This document shows, piece after piece, positions 15,825 to 24,628 of a stretch of DNA of 64,000 bases (its first letter is position 1; the number at the start of each line of letters is the position of its first letter). The DNA is from an uncultured Ruminiclostridium sp. Its GTDB lineage: Bacteria; Bacillota; Clostridia; Oscillospirales; Ruminococcaceae. A model generated the notes under the pieces. The model searched no databases, was not told where the DNA came from, and was given only the letters and a program-made list of their open reading frames with translations. The stretch covers positions 32,796 through 96,795 of the forward strand of contig CALXIO010000003.1 in NCBI GenBank assembly GCA_944388385.1. The letters are read 5' to 3'. Position numbers and translations under genes: made by a program.

Positions 15825-18800
15825 ATGTCAGTTTATCGTATTTATGTGGAGAAGAAGCCACAGTTTGCAGTTGAAGGGGGAGCAGTGCTCTCAGACCTTC
15901 AGACCGCCCTTCGTATAGAGGGCGTTAAGGCGGTAAGAATTGTAAACCGCTATGATGCAGAGGGCTTAACAAAGGAGGATTTTGAAAAGGCTATACCTAC
16001 GGTATTTTCAGAGCCCCCGGTTGATGATGTTTACACCACTCTCCCCGAAATAAAGGACGGAGAAAGAATGTTTGCCACAGAGTTTTTACCCGGTCAGTTC
16101 GACCAGAGAGCAGACTCTGCCGCACAATGTATCCAGATGCTTTGCAAGGGTGAAAGACCTACTGTAAAGTATGCCAAGATATATATTCTTTCCGGTGAAA
16201 TCAGCGATGATGATTTTGCAAGAATAAAGCACTATCTTATAAATGCAGTTGAAGCCAGAGAATGTGGCTATGAGGAATATGAAACCCTTGAAGTAAAGTA
16301 CGACATTCCAAAGGATGTAGCTATTCTTGAGGGCTTTATCGACCTTGATGAAGAGGGTCTTGCAGGAATGATAAAGACCTATGCCCTTGCTATGGACTTA
16401 GGCGACATTAAGTGCTGTCAGGAATACTTTAAGAGCGAGAACAGAAACCCCACCTTAACAGAGCTTCGTATGCTTGATACCTATTGGTCCGACCATTGTC
16501 GTCACACCACCTTCGGTACTATTATAGATAACGCTGACATAAAGGCTCCTTATATTGCAGAAACCTATAAGGAATATACCCTTCATAAGGCAGACTTAGG
16601 AAGAGAAAACAAGCCTGTATGCCTTATGGATATTGCCACAGCGGCAGTAAGAAAGCTGAAAAAGGACGGACTTTTACCTGACCTTGATGAAAGCGAAGAG
16701 ATAAACGCCTGCTCAGTTAAAATCACCGTTGATGTTGACGGGGAAGACCAGCAGTGGCTTTTAATGTTCAAGAACGAAACCCACAACCACCCCACGGAAA
16801 TTGAACCCTTCGGTGGTGCGGCTACCTGTCTTGGAGGCGCTATCCGTGACCCTCTGTCAGGCCGTTCCTATGTATATCAGGCTATGCGTGTAACAGGCGC
16901 ATCCGACCCTCTGCTTCCCGTGGATAAGACAATCCCCGGTAAGCTCCCTCCGAGAAAAATAACCACAACAGCCGCCCAGGGCTATTCATCCTACGGTAAC
17001 CAGATAGGTCTTGCAACAGGCCACGTAGCAGAAATATATGACCCCGGCTATATGGCAAAGCGTATGGAGATAGGCGCTGTTATCGGTGCGGCACCTGCTG
17101 AAAATGTTATCCGTGAGCGTCCCTGTCCCGGAGATATAATCATTCTCTTAGGCGGCAGAACAGGCCGTGACGGTTGCGGCGGTGCAACAGGCTCCTCAAA
17201 ATCCCACAGCGTAGAATCCCTTGAAACCTGCGGTGCTGAGGTACAGAAGGGTAATGCTCCCGAGGAAAGAAAGCTCCAGCGTTTATTCCGTGACAAGAAT
17301 GCCACAAGACTTATAAAGAGATGTAACGACTTCGGCGCAGGCGGTGTATCTGTTGCCATAGGTGAACTTGCCGACGGCCTTGAAATTGACCTTAACGCAG
17401 TACCTAAGAAGTATGACGGTCTTGACGGTACAGAGCTTGCTATTTCCGAATCCCAGGAAAGAATGGCGGTAGTAGTTGATAAGAAGGATGTGAAGGGATT
17501 TATTTCCCTTGCATCCCGTGAAAACTTAGAGGCTACCCCCGTAGCGGTAGTTACAGCTGAGCCCAGACTTAAAATGAACTGGAACGGCAAGACTATCTGT
17601 AATATCGCAAGAGAATTCTTAAATTCAAACGGTGCAGAAAAGCACACAGATATATATGTACCAAACCCTGAGGTTACCTACTCCACCGGCAGAACCAACA
17701 CAGAGGAATGCTGGAAGGAGCTTGTAAGCGACCTTAACATCTGCTCACAGAAGGGTCTTGTACAGCGCTTTGACTCCACAATCGGCGCAGGTACTGTACT
17801 TATGCCTTACTCCGGTAAGACACAGCAGACACCTGTACAGGCTATGGCGGCAAAAATTCCTGTTTTAGGCGGCAACACAAAGACAGCCTCCATTATGGCA
17901 TGGGGCTTCAATCCCTTTGTAAGCAAGCAGTCCCCCTACCATTCAGCAGCCCTTGCAGTAGTTGAAAGTATTGCAAAGGTAGTAGCGGCAGGCGGCAGCA
18001 GCGAAAAGTGCTGGCTTACCTTCCAGGAATATTTTGAGCGTACCCAGGGAAATCCCGAAAGATGGGGCAAGCCCTTTGCGGCACTTTTAGGTGCATATAA
18101 GGCACAGCTTGCCATGGGATGCGGTGCAATAGGCGGTAAGGACTCAATGTCCGGTACCTTTGAGCATATTGACGTACCTCCCACCCTTGTTTCCTTTGCA
18201 GTATCCACAGCAAAGTCAGACAAGATCATCTCCGCTGAATTTAAGCTCCCTTTCAGCAATATCTACTATATTGCCCCCGAATACGATGAAAACAAGATGC
18301 CCGTATTTGAAAGCGTAAAGAAGGTATTCAAGACAGTAGAAAAGGCTATTGCCGATGGCAAGGCATTATCCGTATGGTCACTTGCATCAGGCGGTGTGGC
18401 TGAGGGTATCTTCAAAATGGCTATCGGTAACCGTATCGGTGCTAAGCTGAAAAATATCGGAGATTCCAAGCTCTTTGACTTATGCTACGGCGGATTTATC
18501 ATTGAATCCGGCAGTGAGATTGAGGGTGCTGAGCTTATCGGTGAAACAATAGACGAATACAAGATCATAAGCGGTGAGCTTACTCTTGATATAGATACTC
18601 TTGAAAAGCTCTATGACGCTAAGTTAGAGCCTATCTTCAAAAACTCACTTCCCGAAATGCCCGCTCCCGAAAAAATATCCTATGACAAGGGCTGTGAGCT
18701 TATGCTTACCCATACCCCCCTTGGTATTGCAAAGCCCAAGGTACTTATCCCCGTATTCCCCGGTACAAACTGTGAATACGATATGGCGGCGGCATTCAAC

Positions 18801-19529
18801 CGTTATGGCGGCGACAGCGAGATATTCGTAATAAGAAACCTTTCCGCATCCGCTATGGAGGAAAGCGTAGAAACCTTTGCAAAGCTCATTGAATCTGCCC
18901 AGATAGTAGCTATCCCCGGAGGATTTTCCGGCGGTGATGAGCCTGAGGGAAGTGCTAAGTTCATCAATGCCTTCTTCCGCAATCCCAAGATTAAGGATGC
19001 AGTTGAAAATATGCTTTATAACCGTGACGGTCTTATGATAGGTATTTGTAACGGCTTCCAGGCACTTATTAAGTTAGGTCTTGTACCTTTTGGAAAGATA
19101 GTACCCCTTACCGAAAAGAGCCCCACACTTACCTACAACACAATAGGCAGACACCAGTCACAGCTTGCCCTCACAAGAATATGCACAAATAAGTCACCCT
19201 GGCTTATGCACTGCAAGGTGGATGAGGTTTACAATATCCCCATTTCCCACGGTGAAGGCAGATTTGTTGCAGACGATGATGTTATCCGTCAGCTTATCGA
19301 AAACGGTCAGGTGGCTACACAGTATGTGGATCTTGAGGGTAATCCCACCATGGATCTTCGCTATAACCCCAACAGCTCAATGTATGCTATCGAGGGTATA
19401 ATCTCCCCTGATGGCAGAGTTTTAGGTAAGATGGGTCACACCGAGCGTTTAGGCGATGATATTGCGGTTAATGTAGACGGCAATAAGGAACAGCTTCTCT
19501 TTAAGGGCGGCGTAGATTACTTCAAATAA
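15825..19529 (+). CDS. purL: Phosphoribosylformylglycinamidine synthase, single-chain
   Basis: A 1234-residue enzyme that converts FGAR to FGAM with glutamine and ATP in purine synthesis. It combines the synthetase half (linker-domain motif LDTYWSDHCRHTTF, ATP-site FKNETHNHPTEIEPFGG) with a C-terminal class-I glutaminase (PVFPGTNCEYDMA, nucleophile C1075 in GICNGFQAL, HGEGRF). This is the clostridial long-chain form, so separate purQ and purS are not needed. GACGGAGGAAGCTT gives a strong ribosome site at the ATG at 15825. No other pur genes are adjacent, which suggests a dispersed pathway. The length and motifs appear complete. Confidence 0.97.
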   Translation: MSVYRIYVEKKPQFAVEGGAVLSDLQTALRIEGVKAVRIVNRYDAEGLTKEDFEKAIPTVFSEPPVDDVYTTLPEIKDGERMFATEFLPGQFDQRADSAAQCIQMLCKGERPTVKYAKIYILSGEISDDDFARIKHYLINAVEARECGYEEYETLEVKYDIPKDVAILEGFIDLDEEGLAGMIKTYALAMDLGDIKCCQEYFKSENRNPTLTELRMLDTYWSDHCRHTTFGTIIDNADIKAPYIAETYKEYTLHKADLGRENKPVCLMDIATAAVRKLKKDGLLPDLDESEEINACSVKITVDVDGEDQQWLLMFKNETHNHPTEIEPFGGAATCLGGAIRDPLSGRSYVYQAMRVTGASDPLLPVDKTIPGKLPPRKITTTAAQGYSSYGNQIGLATGHVAEIYDPGYMAKRMEIGAVIGAAPAENVIRERPCPGDIIILLGGRTGRDGCGGATGSSKSHSVESLETCGAEVQKGNAPEERKLQRLFRDKNATRLIKRCNDFGAGGVSVAIGELADGLEIDLNAVPKKYDGLDGTELAISESQERMAVVVDKKDVKGFISLASRENLEATPVAVVTAEPRLKMNWNGKTICNIAREFLNSNGAEKHTDIYVPNPEVTYSTGRTNTEECWKELVSDLNICSQKGLVQRFDSTIGAGTVLMPYSGKTQQTPVQAMAAKIPVLGGNTKTASIMAWGFNPFVSKQSPYHSAALAVVESIAKVVAAGGSSEKCWLTFQEYFERTQGNPERWGKPFAALLGAYKAQLAMGCGAIGGKDSMSGTFEHIDVPPTLVSFAVSTAKSDKIISAEFKLPFSNIYYIAPEYDENKMPVFESVKKVFKTVEKAIADGKALSVWSLASGGVAEGIFKMAIGNRIGAKLKNIGDSKLFDLCYGGFIIESGSEIEGAELIGETIDEYKIISGELTLDIDTLEKLYDAKLEPIFKNSLPEMPAPEKISYDKGCELMLTHTPLGIAKPKVLIPVFPGTNCEYDMAAAFNRYGGDSEIFVIRNLSASAMEESVETFAKLIESAQIVAIPGGFSGGDEPEGSAKFINAFFRNPKIKDAVENMLYNRDGLMIGICNGFQALIKLGLVPFGKIVPLTEKSPTLTYNTIGRHQSQLALTRICTNKSPWLMHCKVDEVYNIPISHGEGRFVADDDVIRQLIENGQVATQYVDLEGNPTMDLRYNPNSSMYAIEGIISPDGRVLGKMGHTERLGDDIAVNVDGNKEQLLFKGGVDYFK

Positions 19530-19546
19530 TAAACAGCTATAGCAAG

Positions 19547-19576
19547 GCCCCGAGGGGAATCCCCGGGGCTGTGTTT
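19547..19576 (+). terminator. Terminator of purL
   Basis: GCCCCG and CGGGGC pair around AGGGGAATCCC (which adds inner pairs), followed by TGTGTTTTTA. The next gene's ribosome site begins right after, so termination may be partial. Confidence 0.7.
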
Positions 19577-19588
19577 TTAGGAGAGCGT

Positions 19589-20521
19589 ATGAAATATTTT
19601 GTACCGGATTATTTTAATAGCTTTAAATGTATTGCGGACAGGTGCAGGCATAACTGCTGTATCGGCTGGGAAATCGACATTGACGATGCCACCCTTGTAA
19701 AATACGATAATTTAGCGGATATGGGAAAGGCTCTGTCGGATAAATTCGATACAGGTATCCGCAGAGATTGTGACCCTGCCTGCTTTAAGACGGATGAAAA
19801 GGGCAGATGCGTTTTCTTGAATGAAAAGGGTCTTTGTGAAATTATACTTAATTACGGGGAGATTTATCTCTGTGAGATATGTAGCTGTCACCCCAGATTT
19901 TTTAACTACTGTAACGGAAATATGGAGCAGGGTATAGGTCTATGCTGTGAGGAAGCCGCAAGGCTTATATTAGAGGGAGATACCTTGCCTGAATTATGCT
20001 GTACAGGAGAAAATGACGCTGATAGTGATTTTGATGAAGAACAGCTTCTTACTTTAAGAAGTGAGCTTTTTGATATTTTATCAGAGGATGACACCATAGA
20101 AAACCGCTGTAAAAGGCTTATGGATAAGCTAAGGGCAAGACTTCCGAAAAGAAGCCTTACCGACTGGATAAAGATTTACTCAGGCCTTGAAAGATTAGAT
20201 GATGAGTGGACAGATATTCTTGACAGAATATCAAAAAGGGGAGTAAGCGACGAGGAATATACCAAGGCGGAAAAATACGACAGAGCATTTACAAGGCTTA
20301 TGCACTACTTTATTTACCGCCACTTTGTAAACTTGTCCCTTGAATACGGCACAGACCTTGCAATTTCCTTCTGTGTGCTTTCCTATCGCATTATTCGTTT
20401 TGCCTTTGCCCTTACCGGGGGAAATTTTGCAAAACTATGCGATATAGCAAGATTATATTCAGCAGAGATAGAATACAGCGATGAAAATATCGACATACTT
20501 ATAAACAGTATAGGGGGATAG
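19589..20521 (+). CDS. FliB-like lysine N-methylase family protein
   Basis: A 310-residue cysteine-rich protein. The N-terminus has the FliB/YkgJ-type cluster (FKCIADRCRHNCCIGWEIDID), then CFKTDEKGRCVFL, CEIILNYGEIYLCEICSCHPRF and CCEEAARL, consistent with an iron-sulfur or zinc site. FliB methylates flagellin lysines in Salmonella; many clostridia that lack flagella carry homologues, and no flagellar gene is in this window, so the substrate here is unknown. The start at 19589 (MKYFVPDYF) has AGGAGAG upstream. The stop is TAG at 20519-20521 with the HAD gene's ATG one base later, a translationally coupled pair. Confidence 0.85.
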   Translation: MKYFVPDYFNSFKCIADRCRHNCCIGWEIDIDDATLVKYDNLADMGKALSDKFDTGIRRDCDPACFKTDEKGRCVFLNEKGLCEIILNYGEIYLCEICSCHPRFFNYCNGNMEQGIGLCCEEAARLILEGDTLPELCCTGENDADSDFDEEQLLTLRSELFDILSEDDTIENRCKRLMDKLRARLPKRSLTDWIKIYSGLERLDDEWTDILDRISKRGVSDEEYTKAEKYDRAFTRLMHYFIYRHFVNLSLEYGTDLAISFCVLSYRIIRFAFALTGGNFAKLCDIARLYSAEIEYSDENIDILINSIGG

Positions 20522-20522
20522 T

Positions 20523-21170
20523 ATGGATAAAGCGGCAATATTTGACCTTGACGGTACACTTATAGATTCCATGTATGTGTGGCAGTATGTGGATGAGGTG
20601 TTTTTAAAAAAGCGTGGCTACATAGTACCGCCGGAATACGGCAGAGAATGTGCCCACCGTTCCTTTTACGAAACGGCTCAGTATACCATTGAGCTTTTCG
20701 GACTGAAGGAATCTCCGGAAGAGATAATGAATGAATGGAAAGCATTAGCCGACTATGAATATAAGACAAATGTAAGATTAAAGCCCGGGGCAAGGGAGCT
20801 TTTACAGGCACTTAAAGAAAAGGGCTACCGCCTTTGTATCTGCACCTCACTTATGAAGCCTCTTTGCACCAATGTAATGGAAAGCAACGGAGTGCTTTCC
20901 TATTTTGACCCAATAGTAACGGTGGATGATTTCGGCAAGGGTAAGCACAGCCCGGATATATATCTTCATATTTCCGAAATTATAGGTGTTCCTGCGGAAA
21001 ACTGCTATATGTTTGATGATGTGGCATTAAACCTTGCCGCCTGCAAAAGCATAGGTATGAATACAGTAGGGGTATGGGAGCCTAAAGGGGGACAGAGAAA
21101 GCAGGAGCTGAGGGACATCGCGGATGTCTATATAGAATGTCTTTTTGACTATTTAAAGTACATAAAATAA
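20523..21170 (+). CDS. HAD-superfamily phosphatase (beta-phosphoglucomutase-like)
   Basis: A 215-residue HAD hydrolase. Motif I is FDLDGTLIDS (Asp nucleophile at about residue 8), motif II is CICTSL, motif III uses the Lys of GKGKHSPDIY, and motif IV is MFDDVALNL. The helical cap lies between motifs I and II (subclass IA), as in phosphoglycolate phosphatases and beta-phosphoglucomutases. The substrate is unknown. It is coupled to the FliB-like gene and followed by a terminator. Confidence 0.9.
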   Translation: MDKAAIFDLDGTLIDSMYVWQYVDEVFLKKRGYIVPPEYGRECAHRSFYETAQYTIELFGLKESPEEIMNEWKALADYEYKTNVRLKPGARELLQALKEKGYRLCICTSLMKPLCTNVMESNGVLSYFDPIVTVDDFGKGKHSPDIYLHISEIIGVPAENCYMFDDVALNLAACKSIGMNTVGVWEPKGGQRKQELRDIADVYIECLFDYLKYIK

Positions 21171-21200
21171 GGGACTGTTTATACAGTCCTTTTCTTTTTT
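21171..21200 (+). terminator. Terminator after the HAD gene
   Basis: GGACTGT, loop TTAT, ACAGTCC, then TTTTCTTTTTT, directly after the stop codon. Confidence 0.9.
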
Positions 21201-21266
21201 GAAATAGTTAATATTTTCCCTTAAATAGAAAATTTATCAATAATCAAAAAATTTTTATTTACCCCC

Positions 21267-21315
21267 TTGATTTTTTAAATTTAATATGATAGAATGAAGT
21301 AGTAAACGATTACAC
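21267..21315 (+). promoter_or_regulatory. Promoter and LacI/cre-like operator of the alpha-xylosidase gene
   Basis: TTGATT (21267-21272), 17-bp spacer, TAGAAT (21290-21295). Just after the -10, over the expected start site, is AGTAAACGATTACA (21301-21314), a near-palindrome with a central CG that resembles CcpA cre sites and other LacI-family operators. A site with the same core lies upstream of the surface gene at 44 kb. Repression by roadblock or promoter occlusion is the likely mode. Confidence 0.65.
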
Positions 21316-21385
21316 CAACAGGCGTAGCACACAGAAAACGCCTATATATCAATCATTTTTTATAATGAAGGGAAGGTAAATTCTT

Positions 21386-23695
21386 ATGAAGTATTCAGAC
21401 GGTTTCTGGTTAAACAAAATGGGCTATGATGTAAATTATGCCACACAGATCTATGAGATCAAGACCGACGAAAATTCTATCAAGGTATATGCCACCAATC
21501 AGTGGATAGGCAACAGAGGTATGACCTTAGGCGGTCCTGTACTGGAGATTACATTTACATCAACACTTGCCGACACAATCAAGGTAACTATTGAGCATTA
21601 CAAGGGCGCACTTAAAAAGGGTCCTGAGTTTACTCTTTATGAGGATAAAAATTTCCGTCCTGTTATTACCGAAAAGGAAGAATACTGGGAGCTTCTTTCA
21701 AACAAGACCTCAGTTCGCATAGGTAAGGCAGGCGGCGCATGGGATGTTAAGTATTATTATGAGGATAAGCTCCTTACCAAGGAAGGCTGGCGTACAACCT
21801 CATATATTGAAGAACAGCCCTGGCTTACAAGACAGAGAGCCTCACAGAAGGATGCAGAGCGTTTCTATGCACATCAGCAGACAGATTGCCCTGCAAGAAT
21901 TCGTGAGATGCTTAATATCTTCGTAGGTGAAAATATCTACGGCTTTGGCGAAAAGTTCTCTACATTTGTAAAGAACGGCCAGACAGTTGAAGTTTGGAAC
22001 AATGACGGCGGTACCTGTTCAGAACAGACCTACAAGTCAATTCCTTTCTATGTATCATCAAGAAATTACGGTGTGTTTGTAAACCACTCCGAAAATGTTA
22101 CCTTTGAGGTAGCAAGCGAAACTGTATCTAAGGTAGCCTTCTCAGTACAGGGTGAAAGAATGCAGTATTTTGTAATGGGCGGTAACACAGTAGCTGATGT
22201 TATCAGCGTATATACAAACCTTACAGGTAAGCCTGCACTTCCTCCTGCATATACCTTCGGTCTTTGGCTTACCACATCCTTTACCACAAACTACGATGAA
22301 GAAACCGTTTCATACTTCATTGATGAAATGGCAAGAAGAGATATTCCCCTTGAAGTATTCCACTTTGACTGCTTCTGGATGAAGGAATTTAACTGGTGCG
22401 ACTTTACCTGGGATTCAAGAATGTTCCCCGATCCTGCCGCTATGTTAAAGCGTCTTAAGGAAAAGCAGCTTGAAATCTGCGTATGGGTAAACCCCTATAT
22501 TGCACAGCAGTCCTCCTTATTTGATGAGGGTATGGAAAACGGCTACTTTATCAAGAACCTTGACGGCAGCGTATTCCAGTGTGATTTATGGCAGCCCGGT
22601 ATGGCTATTGTGGACTTTACAAATCCCAAGGCTTATGAGTGGTACAAGAGCAAGCTGAGAGTTCTTTGCGAAATGGGTGTTGACGCATTCAAGACCGACT
22701 TCGGCGAAAGAATACCCACAGACGTTAAGTACCATGACGGCTCAGATCCTGTTAAGATGCACAACTACTACACATACCTTTATAACAAGTGTGTATTTGA
22801 AGTGCTTGAGGAATACTACGGTAAGAATAAGGCTTGCCTCTTTGCCCGTTCTGCAACAGTAGGCGGACAGCAGTTCCCTGTACACTGGGGCGGCGACTGC
22901 TTCAGCCAGTATGAATCAATGGCTGAAACACTCCGCGGCGGTCTTTCACTCTGCCTTTCCGGTTTTGGTTTCTTCAGCCACGATATTTCCGGCTTTGAGG
23001 CTACCGGTACACCCGACCTTTACAAGAGATGGTCAGCATTCGGTCTTATGTCATCCCACTCAAGACTTCACGGCAACAGCTCCTACAGAGTACCATGGAA
23101 CTTTGACGAGGAGGCCTGCGATGTAGTAAGACACTTCACAAAGCTCAAAGGCCGTCTTATGCCTTACCTCTTTGCAAATGCTGTAAAGGCTCACGAAAAG
23201 GGTATCCCCATGATGAGAGCCATGGTTATGGAATACAGCTACGATCCCGCTTGTCTGCCCCTTGACAGACAGTATATGTTCGGTGATAATCTGCTTATTG
23301 CTCCTGTATTCAATGAAGAGGGAACAGCACAGTTCTATCTTCCCAAGGGCAAGTGGACAGACATCCAGACAGGTGAAGTATTAGAGGGCGGAAACTGGTA
23401 CGACAAGAAGTACGATTACTTCTCAATGGGTATGTATGCAAAGCCCAACTCAATGATTGCTTACGGTAACTTCCAGCGCAACTTTGCTTATGACTATGTA
23501 CAGGATGCAAAGATCGTTATTTACCAGCTTGAGGACGGCAAGAATACTCAGTGCAAGATCTATGACAAGGATGCTAACTTAGAGCTTACCGTAATGGCAG
23601 AGCGTAAGGGCAACCAGATCATAGTAACACATACAGCAACCGACAAGAAGTTCACCGTTGAAAGTGCCGAAGGCCTTGAAATTGTAATGCAGTAA
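21386..23695 (+). CDS. yicI: Alpha-xylosidase (GH31, YicI-like)
   Basis: A 769-residue cytoplasmic glycosidase (no signal peptide) that removes alpha-1,6-xylose from xyloglucan oligosaccharides or isoprimeverose-type substrates. The GH31 nucleophile is D438 in FKTDFGERIP and the acid/base is D504 in HWGGDC, followed by the YicI-type stretch ESMAETLRGGLSL and SHDISGFE. The N-terminal beta-sandwich and C-terminal beta domains make up the normal family length. AAGGGAAGG precedes the ATG. It is the first gene of a glycan-degradation locus and has a cre/LacI-like operator. Confidence 0.92.
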   Translation: MKYSDGFWLNKMGYDVNYATQIYEIKTDENSIKVYATNQWIGNRGMTLGGPVLEITFTSTLADTIKVTIEHYKGALKKGPEFTLYEDKNFRPVITEKEEYWELLSNKTSVRIGKAGGAWDVKYYYEDKLLTKEGWRTTSYIEEQPWLTRQRASQKDAERFYAHQQTDCPARIREMLNIFVGENIYGFGEKFSTFVKNGQTVEVWNNDGGTCSEQTYKSIPFYVSSRNYGVFVNHSENVTFEVASETVSKVAFSVQGERMQYFVMGGNTVADVISVYTNLTGKPALPPAYTFGLWLTTSFTTNYDEETVSYFIDEMARRDIPLEVFHFDCFWMKEFNWCDFTWDSRMFPDPAAMLKRLKEKQLEICVWVNPYIAQQSSLFDEGMENGYFIKNLDGSVFQCDLWQPGMAIVDFTNPKAYEWYKSKLRVLCEMGVDAFKTDFGERIPTDVKYHDGSDPVKMHNYYTYLYNKCVFEVLEEYYGKNKACLFARSATVGGQQFPVHWGGDCFSQYESMAETLRGGLSLCLSGFGFFSHDISGFEATGTPDLYKRWSAFGLMSSHSRLHGNSSYRVPWNFDEEACDVVRHFTKLKGRLMPYLFANAVKAHEKGIPMMRAMVMEYSYDPACLPLDRQYMFGDNLLIAPVFNEEGTAQFYLPKGKWTDIQTGEVLEGGNWYDKKYDYFSMGMYAKPNSMIAYGNFQRNFAYDYVQDAKIVIYQLEDGKNTQCKIYDKDANLELTVMAERKGNQIIVTHTATDKKFTVESAEGLEIVMQ

Positions 23696-23736
23696 TTGGT
23701 CTTTCGCATAATTTACGGCTGAGAAAGGAGTAAATT

Positions 23737-23892
23737 ATGGACGAAAAGAAAGAAGACATTGTTTTACAAAAGGGTGAAGATGAGGATAAGTCCGACTTTC
23801 GTGCTACTGCCGATAAGGAGCAGGAAATATTCGATATGAAGCAGGATATGGAGGACTACCTTGAAGAACAGGGAATTTATATAAGACAATAA
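23737..23892 (+). CDS. Small acidic protein of unknown function (51 aa)
   Basis: A 51-residue, highly charged reading frame (MDEKKEDIVLQKGEDEDKS at the start, GIYIRQ at the end) with an excellent ribosome site GAGAAAGGAG six bases before the ATG at 23737. It lies 41 bp after the alpha-xylosidase stop and before a strong terminator, so it is most likely the last cistron of that transcript. There are no cysteines, membrane segment or recognisable domain; the sequence is predicted helical. I do not know its role. Confidence 0.7.
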   Translation: MDEKKEDIVLQKGEDEDKSDFRATADKEQEIFDMKQDMEDYLEEQGIYIRQ

Positions 23893-23912
23893 CTCCCGTA
23901 TATAAAAATAAA

Positions 23913-23944
23913 ATGCCGTGGTTATCCACGGCATTTTTTATTTT
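23913..23944 (+). terminator. Terminator after the small acidic protein gene
   Basis: ATGCCGTGG, loop TTAT, CCACGGCAT, then TTTTTATTTT. Confidence 0.93.
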
Positions 23945-23999
23945 CAGTAAACTATGCACAAAAATAATACACATTTATTGTATATTTAGTAAAATTTTC

Positions 24000-24065
24000 G
24001 GAAACCGCTTGACGGTTTAGAGTTTCCGTGTTATAATGGAAACCAAGAAGAAGGATAGAGTTTCC
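24000..24065 (+). promoter_or_regulatory. Promoter and four-half-site operator of the TetR gene
   Basis: The promoter is TTGACG (24009-24014), 17-bp spacer, TATAAT (24032-24037). Four six-base half-sites alternate around it: GGAAAC at 24000, GTTTCC at 24022, GGAAAC at 24038 and GTTTCC at 24060. The spacing is symmetrical (16 bp, 10 bp, 16 bp between half-sites) and the inner inverted repeat encloses the -10. This is a strong candidate for binding of the TetR protein encoded immediately downstream. Confidence 0.75.
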
Positions 24066-24077
24066 AAAGGAGGAAGT

Positions 24078-24623
24078 ATGGAACTTAAAGAGAGAATATT
24101 AGAATCCGCCGCAACCTTTTTTTCACAATCAGGACTTATTTTTACCATGCAGGAGATAGCAGCTTCCCTTAATATAAGCAAAAAGACAATATACACCGTT
24201 TATCAGTCAAAGGAGGAGCTTCTTATTGACATGATAGACTGTATGTTTTCTAAGATACACAGTAAAAAAGCAGAGCTTGCTAAAGCCCCCTTACCCATTG
24301 AGGACAGAATAAAAAATGTTATAATCGCTCTGCCTGAGGAATATGCCGGTATGGAGCTTCGCAGACTTTACGAGCTTGAAGAAAAATACCCCATGGCGGC
24401 AAAAAGGGTACATGAGCATCTTGAAAACAACTGGGAGCCCACCATAGCTCTTATTGATGAGGGTGTTAAAGAGGGCAAAATAAAGCCTGTACCGATGGAA
24501 ATATTAAAGCAGATGATAACCGCATCCATAGAGAAATTTTTATGTGACGGAGAGAATATAAACCGCTACAAGGAAAACCTTGAGGGGATGATGGACATTA
24601 TAATGAATGGCATTAAGGAGTGA
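24078..24623 (+). CDS. TetR/AcrR-family regulator
   Basis: A 181-residue transcription factor with an N-terminal TetR helix-turn-helix (about residues 5-50: ERILESAATFFSQSG, then MQEIAASLNISKKTIYTVY) and an all-helical ligand domain. The start at 24078 has AAAGGAGG directly upstream; an in-frame ATG at 24036 overlaps the promoter -10 and can be excluded. It lies 5 bp before the GH2 gene, with which it is probably co-transcribed, and it carries a symmetrical operator over its own promoter. It probably controls the GH2-transporter-GH36 operon; the inducer is unknown. Confidence 0.9.
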   Translation: MELKERILESAATFFSQSGLIFTMQEIAASLNISKKTIYTVYQSKEELLIDMIDCMFSKIHSKKAELAKAPLPIEDRIKNVIIALPEEYAGMELRRLYELEEKYPMAAKRVHEHLENNWEPTIALIDEGVKEGKIKPVPMEILKQMITASIEKFLCDGENINRYKENLEGMMDIIMNGIKE

Positions 24624-24628
24624 GATAA

